A DNA stretch of 64,000 nucleotides from Cyanidium caldarium (lineage: Eukaryota > Rhodophyta > Bangiophyceae > Cyanidiales > Cyanidiaceae), in NCBI GenBank assembly GCA_026184775.1, contig JANCYW010000011.1, forward strand, positions 1 to 64,000, in the 5' to 3' direction. The translations under genes were made by a program, and so were the position numbers. Positions 48,669 through 58,178 of this stretch are shown one piece after another (positions within the stretch are counted from its first letter, which is position 1; every line of letters begins with the position of its first letter). The notes beneath the pieces were generated by a model. It was not told where the DNA came from. It was given only the letters and a program-made list of their open reading frames with translations, and searched no databases.

Positions 48669-50168
48669 TCAGCCGGCGCTCGATAATCCGAGCGCCATCG
48701 CTAGCAGTTGTAGCAGCACCTCGGCGACAATGAGCACGATTATAATCCACTCCAACCGGTACTCCGTTCGCACGTGTACCTCGTCTCGGAACAACCCAAA
48801 CAAATCTTTCAAGATCTCCAGACGTTGATTCAGCAGCTGCCCCCGCTTATCGGTGTCCAACCACCTGGCGGTTCTCTCGTATATCGGCTCGACTTCCTCG
48901 TTCTCCCAGAACCAGTCGGGCGTGCCCAGCAAGTCGGTCTGCAAATTAAAGTAGCTGCGGTACAGGTGCACTTCGCCGCTCATCCGCATGACATCGCGAT
49001 CGCTGAGGCGCAGCTGGCCGCGCTGCACCAGGTCCATCGGCACGTTGCCGCAGCGCTCGATGAGCAGGTCGACGCTGTTCTCGAACGAGCCCAGCTTGCA
49101 CGACTGCGCCAGTGCATGCGAGATGCTGGTCTGCACCAGCACAAACTCCTCGTCGCTCAAGTCGGCCTCCTCGGTGTTGGCCCACTCGCCGTTGTTACCG
49201 GCCAGCGACTGGGCGGCGCTGGCCGAGCGCCGTATGCCCATCAGCCGGGAGCGCTCCACCAGCGCACCCGGCAGCATGATATTGTCGTTCTTGATGCGCG
49301 CCTTGTCCACCTCGTAATTGTAGGTGTAGGTGAAAAACTCCTTCTCCATCTCGGTCGGTGACAACTGCCCGTTCTCGTACGGCTGCAGCCAGTCGAGGAT
49401 GGCCCACTCGGCCGACTCGCTCAGGCCCCAACACACCAAAGTGCCGTAGGAGAAGAAGAAGATGGCGGCGCCGGTCACTAGATCCTCCACTTGCGTATCG
49501 CCGGCGTCGCCCAACCAGTCCTTGTCGGCGGCTGGCGCTGGCGCTTTGGCGCCGGTGGCGATGGGAGTCAGCACGCCGGCCCACGCCGGCTCGGCGTCTA
49601 GGTGTTCCGCGTGTGGCGCATCAGCGCCATCCGAGTCGAGCAGCGGCGACGACGGTGGCGCACCGGGGCGGTGTCGCGCGTGCCCGATGCGCAGGCGCGT
49701 CGGCAGTCGCTGTAGAAGAAGAAGATCGCGCGACAGCCGCCGCACCGACTGTCCCTCGGTGGGCTGCAAGCTCTGCAACGCCGCAAACAACGCGCGCAGG
49801 TCGTAAGTGGTACAGGTGCAGTAGGTGGACAATCGCCCCACAAATCCCAGAGCCGCGTGCTCTCGCAGCGGCTCCTCACGCTCGAGTCGGGCGCGTTGTC
49901 GCAGGCCGGTCTTGCGAGGTATCTGTACTGCGGGCGCCGCGGCGGAGGGCGGAAGGAAATCCAGTCGCACTTCCGGTCCGCTGCCACCGGCCTCGCCACG
50001 GCCGACGCCCGGGTTGCCCCCCACGACCGCGCCGCCCTGCGTTGTCGGTGCTTGGCCCGCGGGCGGCGTGTGGGCGGTCAGCGCCGACGCCTTGGCCGAG
50101 CTGCCCGATGGGGCCACCACCGAGGCGTAGTTTCTGAGGAGCGATGCGCGCTCTTCGGGGTGCGACAT
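48669..50168 (-). CDS. RMD1/Sif2 (DUF155) family membrane protein
   Basis: A 499-residue protein of the DUF155 family, which includes yeast RMD1 and mitochondrial RMND1. The domain starts after ~100 variable residues and shows STYCTCTTYDLRAL, then after a low-complexity insert AIFFFSYGTLVCWGLSESAE, FTYTYNYEVDKARIKNDNI and the helical ERCGNVPMDLVQRGQLRLSD. A single C-terminal membrane helix (LEWIIIVLIVAEVLLQLLAM) ends it, as in the family. RMND1 supports mitochondrial translation; RMD1 and RMD8 are cytosolic or vacuolar, so location is open. The start MSHPEERASLL is chosen; the frame continues upstream into the SANT gene without conservation. Confidence 0.85.
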   Translation of the reverse strand: MSHPEERASLLRNYASVVAPSGSSAKASALTAHTPPAGQAPTTQGGAVVGGNPGVGRGEAGGSGPEVRLDFLPPSAAAPAVQIPRKTGLRQRARLEREEPLREHAALGFVGRLSTYCTCTTYDLRALFAALQSLQPTEGQSVRRLSRDLLLLQRLPTRLRIGHARHRPGAPPSSPLLDSDGADAPHAEHLDAEPAWAGVLTPIATGAKAPAPAADKDWLGDAGDTQVEDLVTGAAIFFFSYGTLVCWGLSESAEWAILDWLQPYENGQLSPTEMEKEFFTYTYNYEVDKARIKNDNIMLPGALVERSRLMGIRRSASAAQSLAGNNGEWANTEEADLSDEEFVLVQTSISHALAQSCKLGSFENSVDLLIERCGNVPMDLVQRGQLRLSDRDVMRMSGEVHLYRSYFNLQTDLLGTPDWFWENEEVEPIYERTARWLDTDKRGQLLNQRLEILKDLFGLFRDEVHVRTEYRLEWIIIVLIVAEVLLQLLAMALGLSSAG

Positions 50169-50334
50169 GACGCCCGATCGCGCCGTAGGGATGGTTTCGA
50201 ACTGTAAAACGATCGTGTGAGGACGAGAGCGAACGTTGGTCTGCGTGCGAGTCGGACACCGGCGACACCGAATCTCGTCGGCACGGAGCGTCACGAACAG
50301 GACCGACAGAGCCGAGAATATGCAGCACACCGAT

Positions 50335-51192
50335 TTACGTCGTGGGGGTTGTACATCCATTCCACTCCAGGCGGGGGCGTTTGTCGGCATTGCCGTCACC
50401 GTCGCGAGTGGCCACTCTCCCCTCAGAAGCGTTCTCCTTATCGATCGGCAGCAGGTTCCGCGACGCCGCTTGTAGCGCCTGCAACATGTGCTGCAATTCT
50501 CGTCGGTACTGCCGCTTGGCGGTGTCGTCCATGTGCTGGCGTTCGGACAACGGTGCCAGTTGCACCAGGCCGCTCTTGGTGCGTTGCACCCATTGTGGCC
50601 GGGCGGGCGACCCGTCGGACGTGTCGACGGCCGCGCGCCACTGCTGCTCCAGCGCTTGGCGGGCGCGCGTCTGGATATCCGCGGGCAGCCGGTGTAGCGC
50701 CGCCGCCGCCTCTTGCAACTGCTGGGCGCGGGCCAGCGCGCACAGTTCGGCTTCGGCCTGGCACACCCGCTCCGGTGCCAACTCAAAGCGAGCGCGATTC
50801 TCTCGCAGCCGTTTCATCACCACCTCCCGAGACGGATTCGGGCCGTCGTTCACCACGATGCCCATCTTGGTGCGGGCGCCGCGTTCGATGCGCTCGCGGT
50901 TCCCCACAAACACCTCCGCCGGATCCACCCGCAACCCGGTAAACTCGGCCAACGACTGCTGACCCAGCACCCGCTGCGTCTGTAAGTTCAGCTGCGATAT
51001 GGTCTTGCCCGGCAAATGCCCACTCTGGGCGATCTGCGACCAGCGCCCGACGCCGTACGCCATCAGGCAGAGACGCAGCCGACGCGCCTCCTCGTCCGTC
51101 CATCCCGGTGAGGAGCTAAAGTTCCACAGCGACAGCGCGTGTGGTCCAGTCGGGCATGGGGTGTGGTAGGGGTGGGAAGCGTTCGGATCCAT
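50335..51192 (-). CDS. Single Myb/SANT-domain protein
   Basis: A 285-residue protein with one SANT/Myb repeat at about residues 28-75: W31 in GWTDEEARRLRLCLMAYGVG and W51 in RWSQIAQSGHLPGKTISQL. The rest is helical and Arg/Gln/Leu-rich (about 90-240), followed by a short polar tail with a nuclear-signal-like KRPR. The third tryptophan of a classic Myb repeat is replaced, and the recognition helix carries an unusual Gly-Lys-Thr. The block after the repeat, FTGLRVDPAEVFVGNRERIE, may be a separate conserved unit. Likely nuclear; DNA target unknown. Confidence 0.75.
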   Translation of the reverse strand: MDPNASHPYHTPCPTGPHALSLWNFSSSPGWTDEEARRLRLCLMAYGVGRWSQIAQSGHLPGKTISQLNLQTQRVLGQQSLAEFTGLRVDPAEVFVGNRERIERGARTKMGIVVNDGPNPSREVVMKRLRENRARFELAPERVCQAEAELCALARAQQLQEAAAALHRLPADIQTRARQALEQQWRAAVDTSDGSPARPQWVQRTKSGLVQLAPLSERQHMDDTAKRQYRRELQHMLQALQAASRNLLPIDKENASEGRVATRDGDGNADKRPRLEWNGCTTPTT

Positions 51193-51527
51193 ACGGGAAG
51201 TGGAGCGTGGCAGAGAGGACGATGCGAGCGCACGAACATCCGAACAAAAGCAGGTCGCGGGAGCCGCATGCGCGGGTGAGAGCGATTTCGCGCCAGCGCA
51301 CGTCGCGGTGCTCACGTTCCGGACATGCGATGGGACGCGCCCAGGTGTCACCCGCAGCGCTTTACCACAGAAAAGTCCTGATGAGGATGAGGAGGAGTCG
51401 ATGAACGTGACAATGAGAGGCGCTGCTGTATTTGCAGGTGTGGCGTGCGTTTTGTGCACTTTCCTTCAGACAAACCCGGTAGCTCGCACAGGCGATGGTC
51501 GCCTCGGGCGCTTGGACCTGGGCGCCA
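51193..51527. other. Spacer, nothing recognised
   Basis: 335 bases between the SANT gene start and the stop of the multi-pass membrane protein, both on the minus strand. Presumably the SANT gene promoter. No RNA gene or repeat stands out. Confidence 0.6.
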
Positions 51528-52952
51528 TCACACCGGCGGCGTATCGCCTTGGTGCTGCGAGAGATTCCGAAAATCGTAGACCTGCCGTATAGAAGCAGCC
51601 ATGGGCAGCAACAAAAATCGCAGCAACGGAATCAGGGGCAGCAGCGGTATCACAAACACCGTGCTCACCAGCGACACCCAGTACAGCGCAATGAACACGC
51701 TGAGCAGGCGGCTGGATTCGATGCTCACCGCCCGCAACCCGATGGCGTCAATGACCATGTTGGCCGCGCACACCACCCCGTTCACCACCGCAGCCGACAC
51801 GCTGGCGATCTGCTGGGTGATCAGCGCATCGATCCAGGTGGTGCCCAGCAGCAGGAAAAAGATCGAATCGAACAGCAGCAGCACCCGAAACGTGCGCGAG
51901 CGGCGTTCGTGCATCTCCAGCTCGGTCACGGTGGCCTCGTAAACGTCGGCATCGCCTGAAGCGATGGCCTCGTCCAGCGCCGTGTCCCGGATGAACAGCG
52001 AGCGAAACTGCGAGGCGGCCGCCTGCAGCCGCGACTGCTCGGCGGCCTGTCGCTGCTCGGCGGCGCACAGTTGTTCCTTGCGCTCCATCGCCTCGCGATT
52101 CACCGCGATGGCGTAGGAGATGCGGTCGGGCTGCACCACCAAGCGGTGGGCGTGAATATCCCAACTGTGTTGAGCGGCGGAAAAGTCGCCCATGGCCGCC
52201 GACAACGTCTCGCCCTCCTCGGCGCCCTCCTCATCCTGCGCACGGTCCGGTGAGTCCCCGTCCGACAGCGGCATCGCGCCGTTGTCGCCGCGTCCTCGCC
52301 GCGTCAGAAACATTCGCCGCAGGAAACCGCGCAGGGACCACCGCTTGGGTCGCACCGCCGCGTTCATAATCACCGGCATCGACAGCACCTGGTCGGAGGC
52401 GACGTCCACCTGGTTACACTCGGGCGCAGCGCTCTTGCCCGCACCCGCCACGACCTCCGCGTCCCCCGCTACGCCGTCATCTCGCGGACTGCCATCCGGT
52501 GACGCCGAGCGCAGCACCGTCCCGTCGGCGTTGGCCAGCTCGGCGGCACTCGGCCACGCCGGTGGCTGCGGAGTGGCGGTCTCCACCGAGCGGCCAGAGA
52601 CGGGCGGACACCCCGTCCGCCCGGGAGCCGCCTCGTACCTCAACTCCAGCTCCTCCTCATCGGAGACGTCGGCTGCCTCCGCCTGCCCGTCCCCCCATTC
52701 CGCATCGTCGGCCCTGTGCGGCCTCCAGTGCGCGTGCCCACTTCCGGGCGCGCCCAACGCGTACGCCGCCGGTCGCTTGCCCTCGGCCGCGGACGCTCGA
52801 GTGCCGTCCACGCCACCCTCAGTTTCCATGAGCGCGTCCCAGCAACCGTCTCGCCCGCGGAGGGAACTGCTTCGCAATGTCTCGGTGGAGCGTCTCCGAC
52901 GAACTGTTGCGCCGCTGAAAGCGCTCGCCACGCTCAGCGAACGCGAGAACAA
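51528..52952 (-). CDS. Multi-pass membrane protein, unknown family
   Basis: Family not recognised. The 474-residue chain has a long polar, acidic, low-complexity N-terminal half (1-240), a helical Gln/Ala/Glu-rich segment (about 290-325) and three or four membrane spans at the end: FRVLLLFDSIFFLLLG near 355, VNGVVCAANMVIDAI near 390, and a long pair from about 413 to 450 containing VFVIPLLPLIPLLRFLLLP. The first 35 residues are Arg/Ser-rich without acids, so organelle targeting is possible; methionine 42 is an alternative start. The gene is divergent from CSN6, 86 bases apart. Confidence 0.7.
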   Translation of the reverse strand: MFSRSLSVASAFSGATVRRRRSTETLRSSSLRGRDGCWDALMETEGGVDGTRASAAEGKRPAAYALGAPGSGHAHWRPHRADDAEWGDGQAEAADVSDEEELELRYEAAPGRTGCPPVSGRSVETATPQPPAWPSAAELANADGTVLRSASPDGSPRDDGVAGDAEVVAGAGKSAAPECNQVDVASDQVLSMPVIMNAAVRPKRWSLRGFLRRMFLTRRGRGDNGAMPLSDGDSPDRAQDEEGAEEGETLSAAMGDFSAAQHSWDIHAHRLVVQPDRISYAIAVNREAMERKEQLCAAEQRQAAEQSRLQAAASQFRSLFIRDTALDEAIASGDADVYEATVTELEMHERRSRTFRVLLLFDSIFFLLLGTTWIDALITQQIASVSAAVVNGVVCAANMVIDAIGLRAVSIESSRLLSVFIALYWVSLVSTVFVIPLLPLIPLLRFLLLPMAASIRQVYDFRNLSQHQGDTPPV

Positions 52953-53038
52953 AGTGTCCGACGAGCCTTCCGCGCTCCGTCGCGCCGGGCACAGAAGCAG
53001 CGTTTCCGTTCTCCTATGGTGTGCGCGCCTCCACGACT

Positions 53039-54550
53039 ATGGCCGCACGGTCTGACTCCCACTCCGGGCGCACCACCGGCTGTATTCGCGGCCTCGTGCA
53101 CTTGCATCCACTAGTGGTGCTGCACTTGACCGATCACTACACGCGGGCGCGACGGAACGCCAGCCGCGTTGACACTGCAAGCCGCTGCGATGGCTCTGAA
53201 AGCGATTCAAGCGCAGACAGGATGGCGCAAGGGCTGCTCTTCGGCACAGTGCACTGGAGGGACGGCGGCTGGGACGCCACACCCGAAGAAGGAGAGTGTG
53301 CTGGCGACTCCGAGGACGCGCAACGAGGCTCGTCGGACTCCGCGGTCGTTTTCGGTGTGGTGGAGGCGTTCGAGTGCGGCGACGTTACCGCCAACACCGT
53401 GGCCACGTTGCGGGAGATGATGCAAAAGACGCTGCCGGCCGTGGAGGTCATCGGCTGGTACACGGTTGGCAGCGGCGGTGGCGTGGAGGCGGGTGGAGAC
53501 GGACAGCAGCGCGCTGACAGCGAGTATGTGCAGCGGCTGTCGATGCATTCGGCGGTGGTGCACCGTTACACGCCCGGTGCGTTGTGGTTGGAAATGCACG
53601 TCGAGACGGGCCACGAACACGATCGCCGCGGCCACGGCATCGGCCACGATACGCTCCCGCTGCGGGCGCGATGCATCGCAGCGGCTTCCACCCGGCACGC
53701 CTGCACCGCGCACTCCTGGGCAGACGTCCTGTCCAGCTTGCGCATCGACGAAATGCCGGTGCGGATTGCGGCCAGTGACGCTGAGCGCATCGTGATGAAC
53801 GAGTTCAGTCGACGTCGCGTGCTGCCCGAGGCCGATACCAGCGCGTGGGCCGCAGCAGCAGCAGCGGCGGCGGCGGCGGCGGTCGAGACAACGTCTGCAG
53901 GTGGGCACTGCGGCAGCGCGTCCGCACTGCCCGGTGCCCTCGGCTGCCCGTCGAAGAAGAAGACCAAGATGGATCTGGCGGCGGAGAACGAGTCCCGCGA
54001 GCAGGAGCGCGCATTCGGTACGACGACAGCATCGCGCTTCTGCCACGACGTCGTCGCTTCGGCCGTGCCGCCGATACCGACCGCCGTGGCGCCGCTAGCG
54101 CAAGTGCTGGAGCTGGCGCGGACGGCACTGACCAGCGGCTCTCCGGCGTGTCAGATGCTGCACAGTCACCTGGTGCATTGGCGCAACGCGGTGGCCATGT
54201 TACACGAGCGGGTGCAGATCATTCAGCGCTTTATCGGGGAACACAGGCGACAGACGACGACGAAAGACGACGAGGGCGGTGAACCGAGCCGTCTGCCGCC
54301 GTCGGACACTGCACAGCTGCTGCGGCAACTGAGTGCGCTATGCGCGTTGTTGCCGCCGATGCCTGTATCCCCGCACGATGCGACCGCCACCTACATGGAT
54401 GAATTGCTGCCGGTGTCGCTCTCGCTGGCATGTCTGGCGGAGGAGACGCGAGCGCTGGCCAGTGCCGGTGAGCTGGCGCAAACGTATCGGCAGTGGGCAT
54501 CGCGAGCCGCCTCACCGCATCGGCCGCGAGGAACGGACGTGAACCGGTGA
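53039..54550 (+). CDS. CSN6: COP9 signalosome subunit 6 (MPN- domain)
   Basis: A 503-residue Mov34/MPN protein. LHPLVVLHLTDHYTRARRNA matches the CSN6 entry strand (HPLVILNISDHWTR in animals), and GLLFGTVHWRD, VVFGVVEAFECGD and PAVEVIGWYTVGS complete the MPN core. The H-x-H...D zinc motif of active MPN+ enzymes is absent, as expected for CSN6, which supports the deneddylase CSN5. The C-terminal helical part (HLVHWRNAVAMLHERVQIIQ...RFIGEH) fits the MPN C-terminal bundle. Long inserts separate the blocks, including an alanine run near residue 280. eIF3f and Rpn8 are alternatives but lack the HPLV...TDH block. Stop is 31 bases from the convergent Myb gene. Confidence 0.82.
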   Translation: MAARSDSHSGRTTGCIRGLVHLHPLVVLHLTDHYTRARRNASRVDTASRCDGSESDSSADRMAQGLLFGTVHWRDGGWDATPEEGECAGDSEDAQRGSSDSAVVFGVVEAFECGDVTANTVATLREMMQKTLPAVEVIGWYTVGSGGGVEAGGDGQQRADSEYVQRLSMHSAVVHRYTPGALWLEMHVETGHEHDRRGHGIGHDTLPLRARCIAAASTRHACTAHSWADVLSSLRIDEMPVRIAASDAERIVMNEFSRRRVLPEADTSAWAAAAAAAAAAAVETTSAGGHCGSASALPGALGCPSKKKTKMDLAAENESREQERAFGTTTASRFCHDVVASAVPPIPTAVAPLAQVLELARTALTSGSPACQMLHSHLVHWRNAVAMLHERVQIIQRFIGEHRRQTTTKDDEGGEPSRLPPSDTAQLLRQLSALCALLPPMPVSPHDATATYMDELLPVSLSLACLAEETRALASAGELAQTYRQWASRAASPHRPRGTDVNR

Positions 54551-54581
54551 GCGCCAGCGGCTTCACCGTCGCCGGCGCCTC

Positions 54582-56312
54582 TCACGAGGCGTTCACTCCG
54601 TCCGCCATCAACGGGAAACCCGGCATGGAACGCTGCAGGTGGCGAGCGCGATCTTTCAACGCGCGCCAATTGCGCCGCGGATGGAACGCGCCATGTTGCA
54701 GAATGGTCTTCCACGCGCCCCAGCCATAGTGTTGCAGGCCGCGGCGCAACGCCTCGTCCTCGACGGCAGTGAAGCGCACGCGACCTAGGGCGTTGATTTC
54801 ACCACCGCTGCGGATCTCGTCGAGCAGTGCATTCGGTATCGGAAAGTCTTCGCGACGCCAGCCCAGTTGGCGCACGCGGTCTCTCAGCGAGCTGGTGCTG
54901 CGATGTGACGGATGCAGACGCGACCCGATGCGTTGCAAGATCAGTTTCCAGTGTCCGATGCCGCATTGCTGCAGTCCCTCTAGTAGTGCTGCGTCCTCCG
55001 CGCTGCTGTACCGACAAAAATGGCGTTTGCGGGCGCTCTCGGAGCCGCGCACCGTCGAAGCCGGCGACGGCTCGGGCGATGGCACCGCATCCGGCACGTT
55101 GACGGCAGCGCGCACTCGGCGCGGCGGGGCAGCCGCAGTTTTCGCAGTGGGTGTCTGCGCGATACCGCCCACGTTCGCGTCCTCGTGCCACAAGTCGCTG
55201 CGATCGGCGGCGACGGCGCTCGGTTGCAGCAGGCGGCGCATCAGTCCGCCGCCAGCACGTCGGTTGCCGCGCGACGCCTCGGGCCGTTGGTCATCGGAGG
55301 AGGAGGAGGAGGAGACGGTATCGACGTTGGCGGCGCGCGTCTTCGGCGACCGTGCTGCCGTCGTCCGGCGGACGCACGGCCGCTTGTTCGGAGACACGTC
55401 GACGTCTTCCGTCGGCGCAGCGCATTGCGCAGCGGCTGTGCGCCTCCGCGCTCTTTTTCCGGCGGCTTTCGCGCCCGCTGCCACTTTTCGGGCTGGCTTG
55501 GTGACCGATAAAACCGGTGTTTCCACTGCCGTCTCTGTCGTCTCGTTATGCGTCGCTGTCCGCTCCGCACCCTCCACGATACCCAACGCTTGCAGCATCG
55601 GCGAGCGCGCCTCCTGCACCAGCCGACTCAGCAGCGGTGCGCCCAGCCACTCGGCGACACACCGCCGATATCGCGTCAGCGCCCAGTTCATCACCCAATG
55701 CGGATACTGCTCCAGGAGCACCGGTTTCAGCGCCTCGGCGGTCAACAGCGCTTGCCGCTCGGCGACTCGCTCGCTGGCCCCCGTTTGCACGTCGTCGCCC
55801 AAGTGTCGTAAATGCACTTGCAGCTGCTGCAGCTCGTGCAGGCGTTTCCGGACCGCGGCGGCGCCGCTCTCCGACTCGACCTCCTGCACCAACTCCTCCA
55901 AGGGTGTCATGGCCAGCGCCTCGTATTGCCCACCAGAGGCCATCTCCCCGCAACGCTGCAACACGCACTGCGTCAGCAACTCCACCATAAGCTGCGCGTA
56001 GACTACCTCGCCGCTGTCACCCATGCCGTGCGGGTGCGACGCTCGCACCACATTGGCCGCCTCGAACAGGGGTGCCCAGCCGAGCCGGCCATCCACCCGT
56101 TTCGCCTCCAGACCTTCCAAGTACTCCAACATCAACCGCGCGTGCAGCCGCTCCAGAAACGCGCAGCCAGTTGCCTCCCGGTTCAGTCGCTCCAGCAGCG
56201 CGTCGTCCGCCAGCGCCCGATGCACCAGCGCCCTGCCGATGCCGCCTGCAGCACTCATCTGTTCCAAACTCGCCACCACCAGAACCAGAGATGGGTCACA
56301 CCCGGTGGTCAT
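54582..56312 (-). CDS. Tandem Myb/SANT protein, TRF-like candidate telomere binder
   Basis: A 576-residue protein. The first ~265 residues are helical and hydrophobic (LMLEYLEGLEAKRVDGRLGW and similar), the middle ~170 are basic and Ser/Ala-rich, and two Myb-type repeats close the chain: YSSAEDAALLEGLQQCGIGH-WKLIL (about 445-500) and FTAVEDEALRRGLQHYGWGA-WKTIL (about 515-565). The second repeat ends NWRALKDRARHLQR, close to the telobox (VDLKDKWRN type) of telomere proteins, and the first has TSSLRDRVRQLGW in the same place. A helical dimerisation domain followed by a C-terminal Myb is the TRF1/TRF2 plan, but the duplicate Myb is unusual. Telomere binding is inference; other Myb factors are possible. 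Confidence 0.7.
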   Translation of the reverse strand: MTTGCDPSLVLVVASLEQMSAAGGIGRALVHRALADDALLERLNREATGCAFLERLHARLMLEYLEGLEAKRVDGRLGWAPLFEAANVVRASHPHGMGDSGEVVYAQLMVELLTQCVLQRCGEMASGGQYEALAMTPLEELVQEVESESGAAAVRKRLHELQQLQVHLRHLGDDVQTGASERVAERQALLTAEALKPVLLEQYPHWVMNWALTRYRRCVAEWLGAPLLSRLVQEARSPMLQALGIVEGAERTATHNETTETAVETPVLSVTKPARKVAAGAKAAGKRARRRTAAAQCAAPTEDVDVSPNKRPCVRRTTAARSPKTRAANVDTVSSSSSSDDQRPEASRGNRRAGGGLMRRLLQPSAVAADRSDLWHEDANVGGIAQTPTAKTAAAPPRRVRAAVNVPDAVPSPEPSPASTVRGSESARKRHFCRYSSAEDAALLEGLQQCGIGHWKLILQRIGSRLHPSHRSTSSLRDRVRQLGWRREDFPIPNALLDEIRSGGEINALGRVRFTAVEDEALRRGLQHYGWGAWKTILQHGAFHPRRNWRALKDRARHLQRSMPGFPLMADGVNAS

Positions 56313-56639
56313 GGTGGATGTCGTCGTCGAGCTCGCAGCGTGATCTGGTGGCACTCCTCTTCTAGACGAGTCTCTCTGGCGGTCTTCGGTGAGAGGGCGC
56401 GTCAGGACGAGCGGCAGCGAGCGGGCGTGCGGACTCGCGCGCGAATTCGAAAACGCATCGCACCCGCCGACATGGCGCGCCTTCCGGATCGGCGGGTGTC
56501 TGCTGGCAGAGGAGGGCGGCGGCAGCGGACGGGAGACGTGGTGCGACGCGTGGGGTCGGTGGGGAGAATGGAACGGGGAATTCACCAGTTCGACGTGGTT
56601 GGTGAGGTTTGGGTGCAACACGTCGGACTGGGGTTGGAG
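56313..56639. promoter_or_regulatory. Divergent spacer, Myb and potassium channel
   Basis: A 327-base region between two divergent start regions. The channel reading frame is open through much of it, so the true channel start may lie elsewhere. No gene of its own. Confidence 0.5.
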
Positions 56640-58042
56640 ATGAGAACGTCGAAGCGGGCACTGAGTTGGCTCAGCGGAATTCACCCCACACCGCACCGCC
56701 AGCCGCGACGACCGCCGACGACTGCCAGCCGTGCCATTTGCGCCGGTGGGACAGTCTCATGGACACGATGCAATACGCCGAAGCGGTGTCAAAGGAATAT
56801 ACCGAGGTGGAAGCGAGCTTTCACCTCTTGGCGTGCGGAGCATCGGGGCGGCAAGGCCGACCCGCAGTCACCCACCGGGAGCGAAGCGCGGGAGGCGGCT
56901 CCCGAGTCACGCCTGCGCGACGTCGACCCATCGGCGCCTCGCGTATCCGACACTGCAGGGAGCGGTGATGACGGAGCCTCCCTCGGTCTGCTGCACCGAC
57001 CGCTTCCGTTCGCCGAGCAACTGGACCGGGCGCTGAATTCACCGGCGTACGAACTGGTGCTCACCGCGCTGGTGATCGCGGTCTCTGCGTTGTACGCGGT
57101 AGAGACGTTACCGCAGCTCAGCGCCGAGTGGCGCACGATACTGGAACGTGCGGAGGCGATCATCTCGGGCGCTTTCGTGGTGGAGTACCTGCTGCGGTTC
57201 TACTCCCAAAACCTGGACCCGCGGTACCTGCTGAAAAAGGCCATGCTGATCGACTTTGTGAGCATCGTGCCGCTTTTCGTGGTGCAGCGCCTCTCACCGG
57301 ACGCCTTCGAGTTTGGCTTTGTGCGTCTGCTGCGGGTCATTCGCATCCTGCGGCTGGAGCGGTTGGTGGAGGAGGATACCTTTCGCAACTTCTTTCTCGG
57401 GCGTGCCGATACCGCCTACGCCGAGTTCAAGTTGCGCATCGCGCAGATTGTGTTTGCCGTGGCCAGCATCATCTGGGTCACCAGTGGCGCAAGTTGGCGA
57501 GCGTGAAGAGAGTGGTGCGCTGATGGTTGCAGCGACGGACGTGAGAGGACACCCCACTAACCGCGAGCGATATACCGTCTCTCCTCGTGTAGTTGATTTA
57601 CGATGCGGAGCACGCGGTGAACCCGCAGTTTCAGACGTACTTTGACGCGCTCTACTTTTCCATCGTAGCGCTGACCACTGTCGGGTTGGGGGACGTGGCA
57701 CCGCGCACGCCGCTGGGCAAGTTGGTCATTTCGGTGGCGATCCTGGTGGGCGTGGCGGTGATTCCCTTTCAGTTGGGACAGCTGGGACGGGCGTTGTTCG
57801 CGCAGTCATCGACGTCGTCCGAGGCGGACGCCGCGAACGAGGATGAGGATGACAGCCGTCGACCGCTACGCATGGCACGTGTGGCCTGCCCGCGGTGTGG
57901 CGCGCGCGGCCACCTGATCGACGCCCGCTATTGTCGCATCTGTGCAGAGCGCTTGGCGTCCAGTGACAACGGCACGGCGCGTGCCGATGGTGCTCCGGCG
58001 GCCGGGCAGGCGGCACCGACACGCGCACCTGATAATTTGTAA
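56640..58042 (+). CDS. Voltage-gated potassium channel with C-terminal zinc ribbon; one intron
   Basis: Two exons, 56640-57488 and 57593-58042, give 432 residues. Spans S1 (136-154), S2 (171-186, Glu182), S3 (199-215, Asp205) and S5 (265-282) are clear. S4 has Arg at 229, 232, 235, 238 and 241, one every third residue, a full voltage sensor. The pore selectivity filter TTVGLGD is at 311-317 and S6 at 324-348, so it is potassium-selective and should sit in a membrane as a tetramer. The tail carries CPRC at 382-385 and CRIC at 397-400, a zinc ribbon more usual in prokaryotic 6TM channels. Without the intron the frame stops before the pore. The N-terminal ~120 residues are unconserved and the start is uncertain. 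Confidence 0.88.
57489..57592 (+). other. Spliceosomal intron, GC-AG type, 104 bases
   Basis: The donor is GCAAGT at 57489-57494 and the acceptor GTGTAG ends at 57592. ACTAAC at 57556-57561 is a strong branch site, 32 bases before the acceptor. It is phase 0 and joins WVTSG to LIYDAEH, restoring S5 to pore continuity. GT donors nearby give the wrong phase. Confidence 0.8.
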
Positions 58043-58178
58043 AGAGCCGCCGACGTGCAGACATTTTGGTGACCGACCCGTGCTACCAGCAGCCGCCTCG
58101 CCGATTGCCTCTCACCGGCGACGCTCTGTTCATCGCACCCCATTCATCATCTCCGACTCTGGCGAGCCGCCGAGACGC

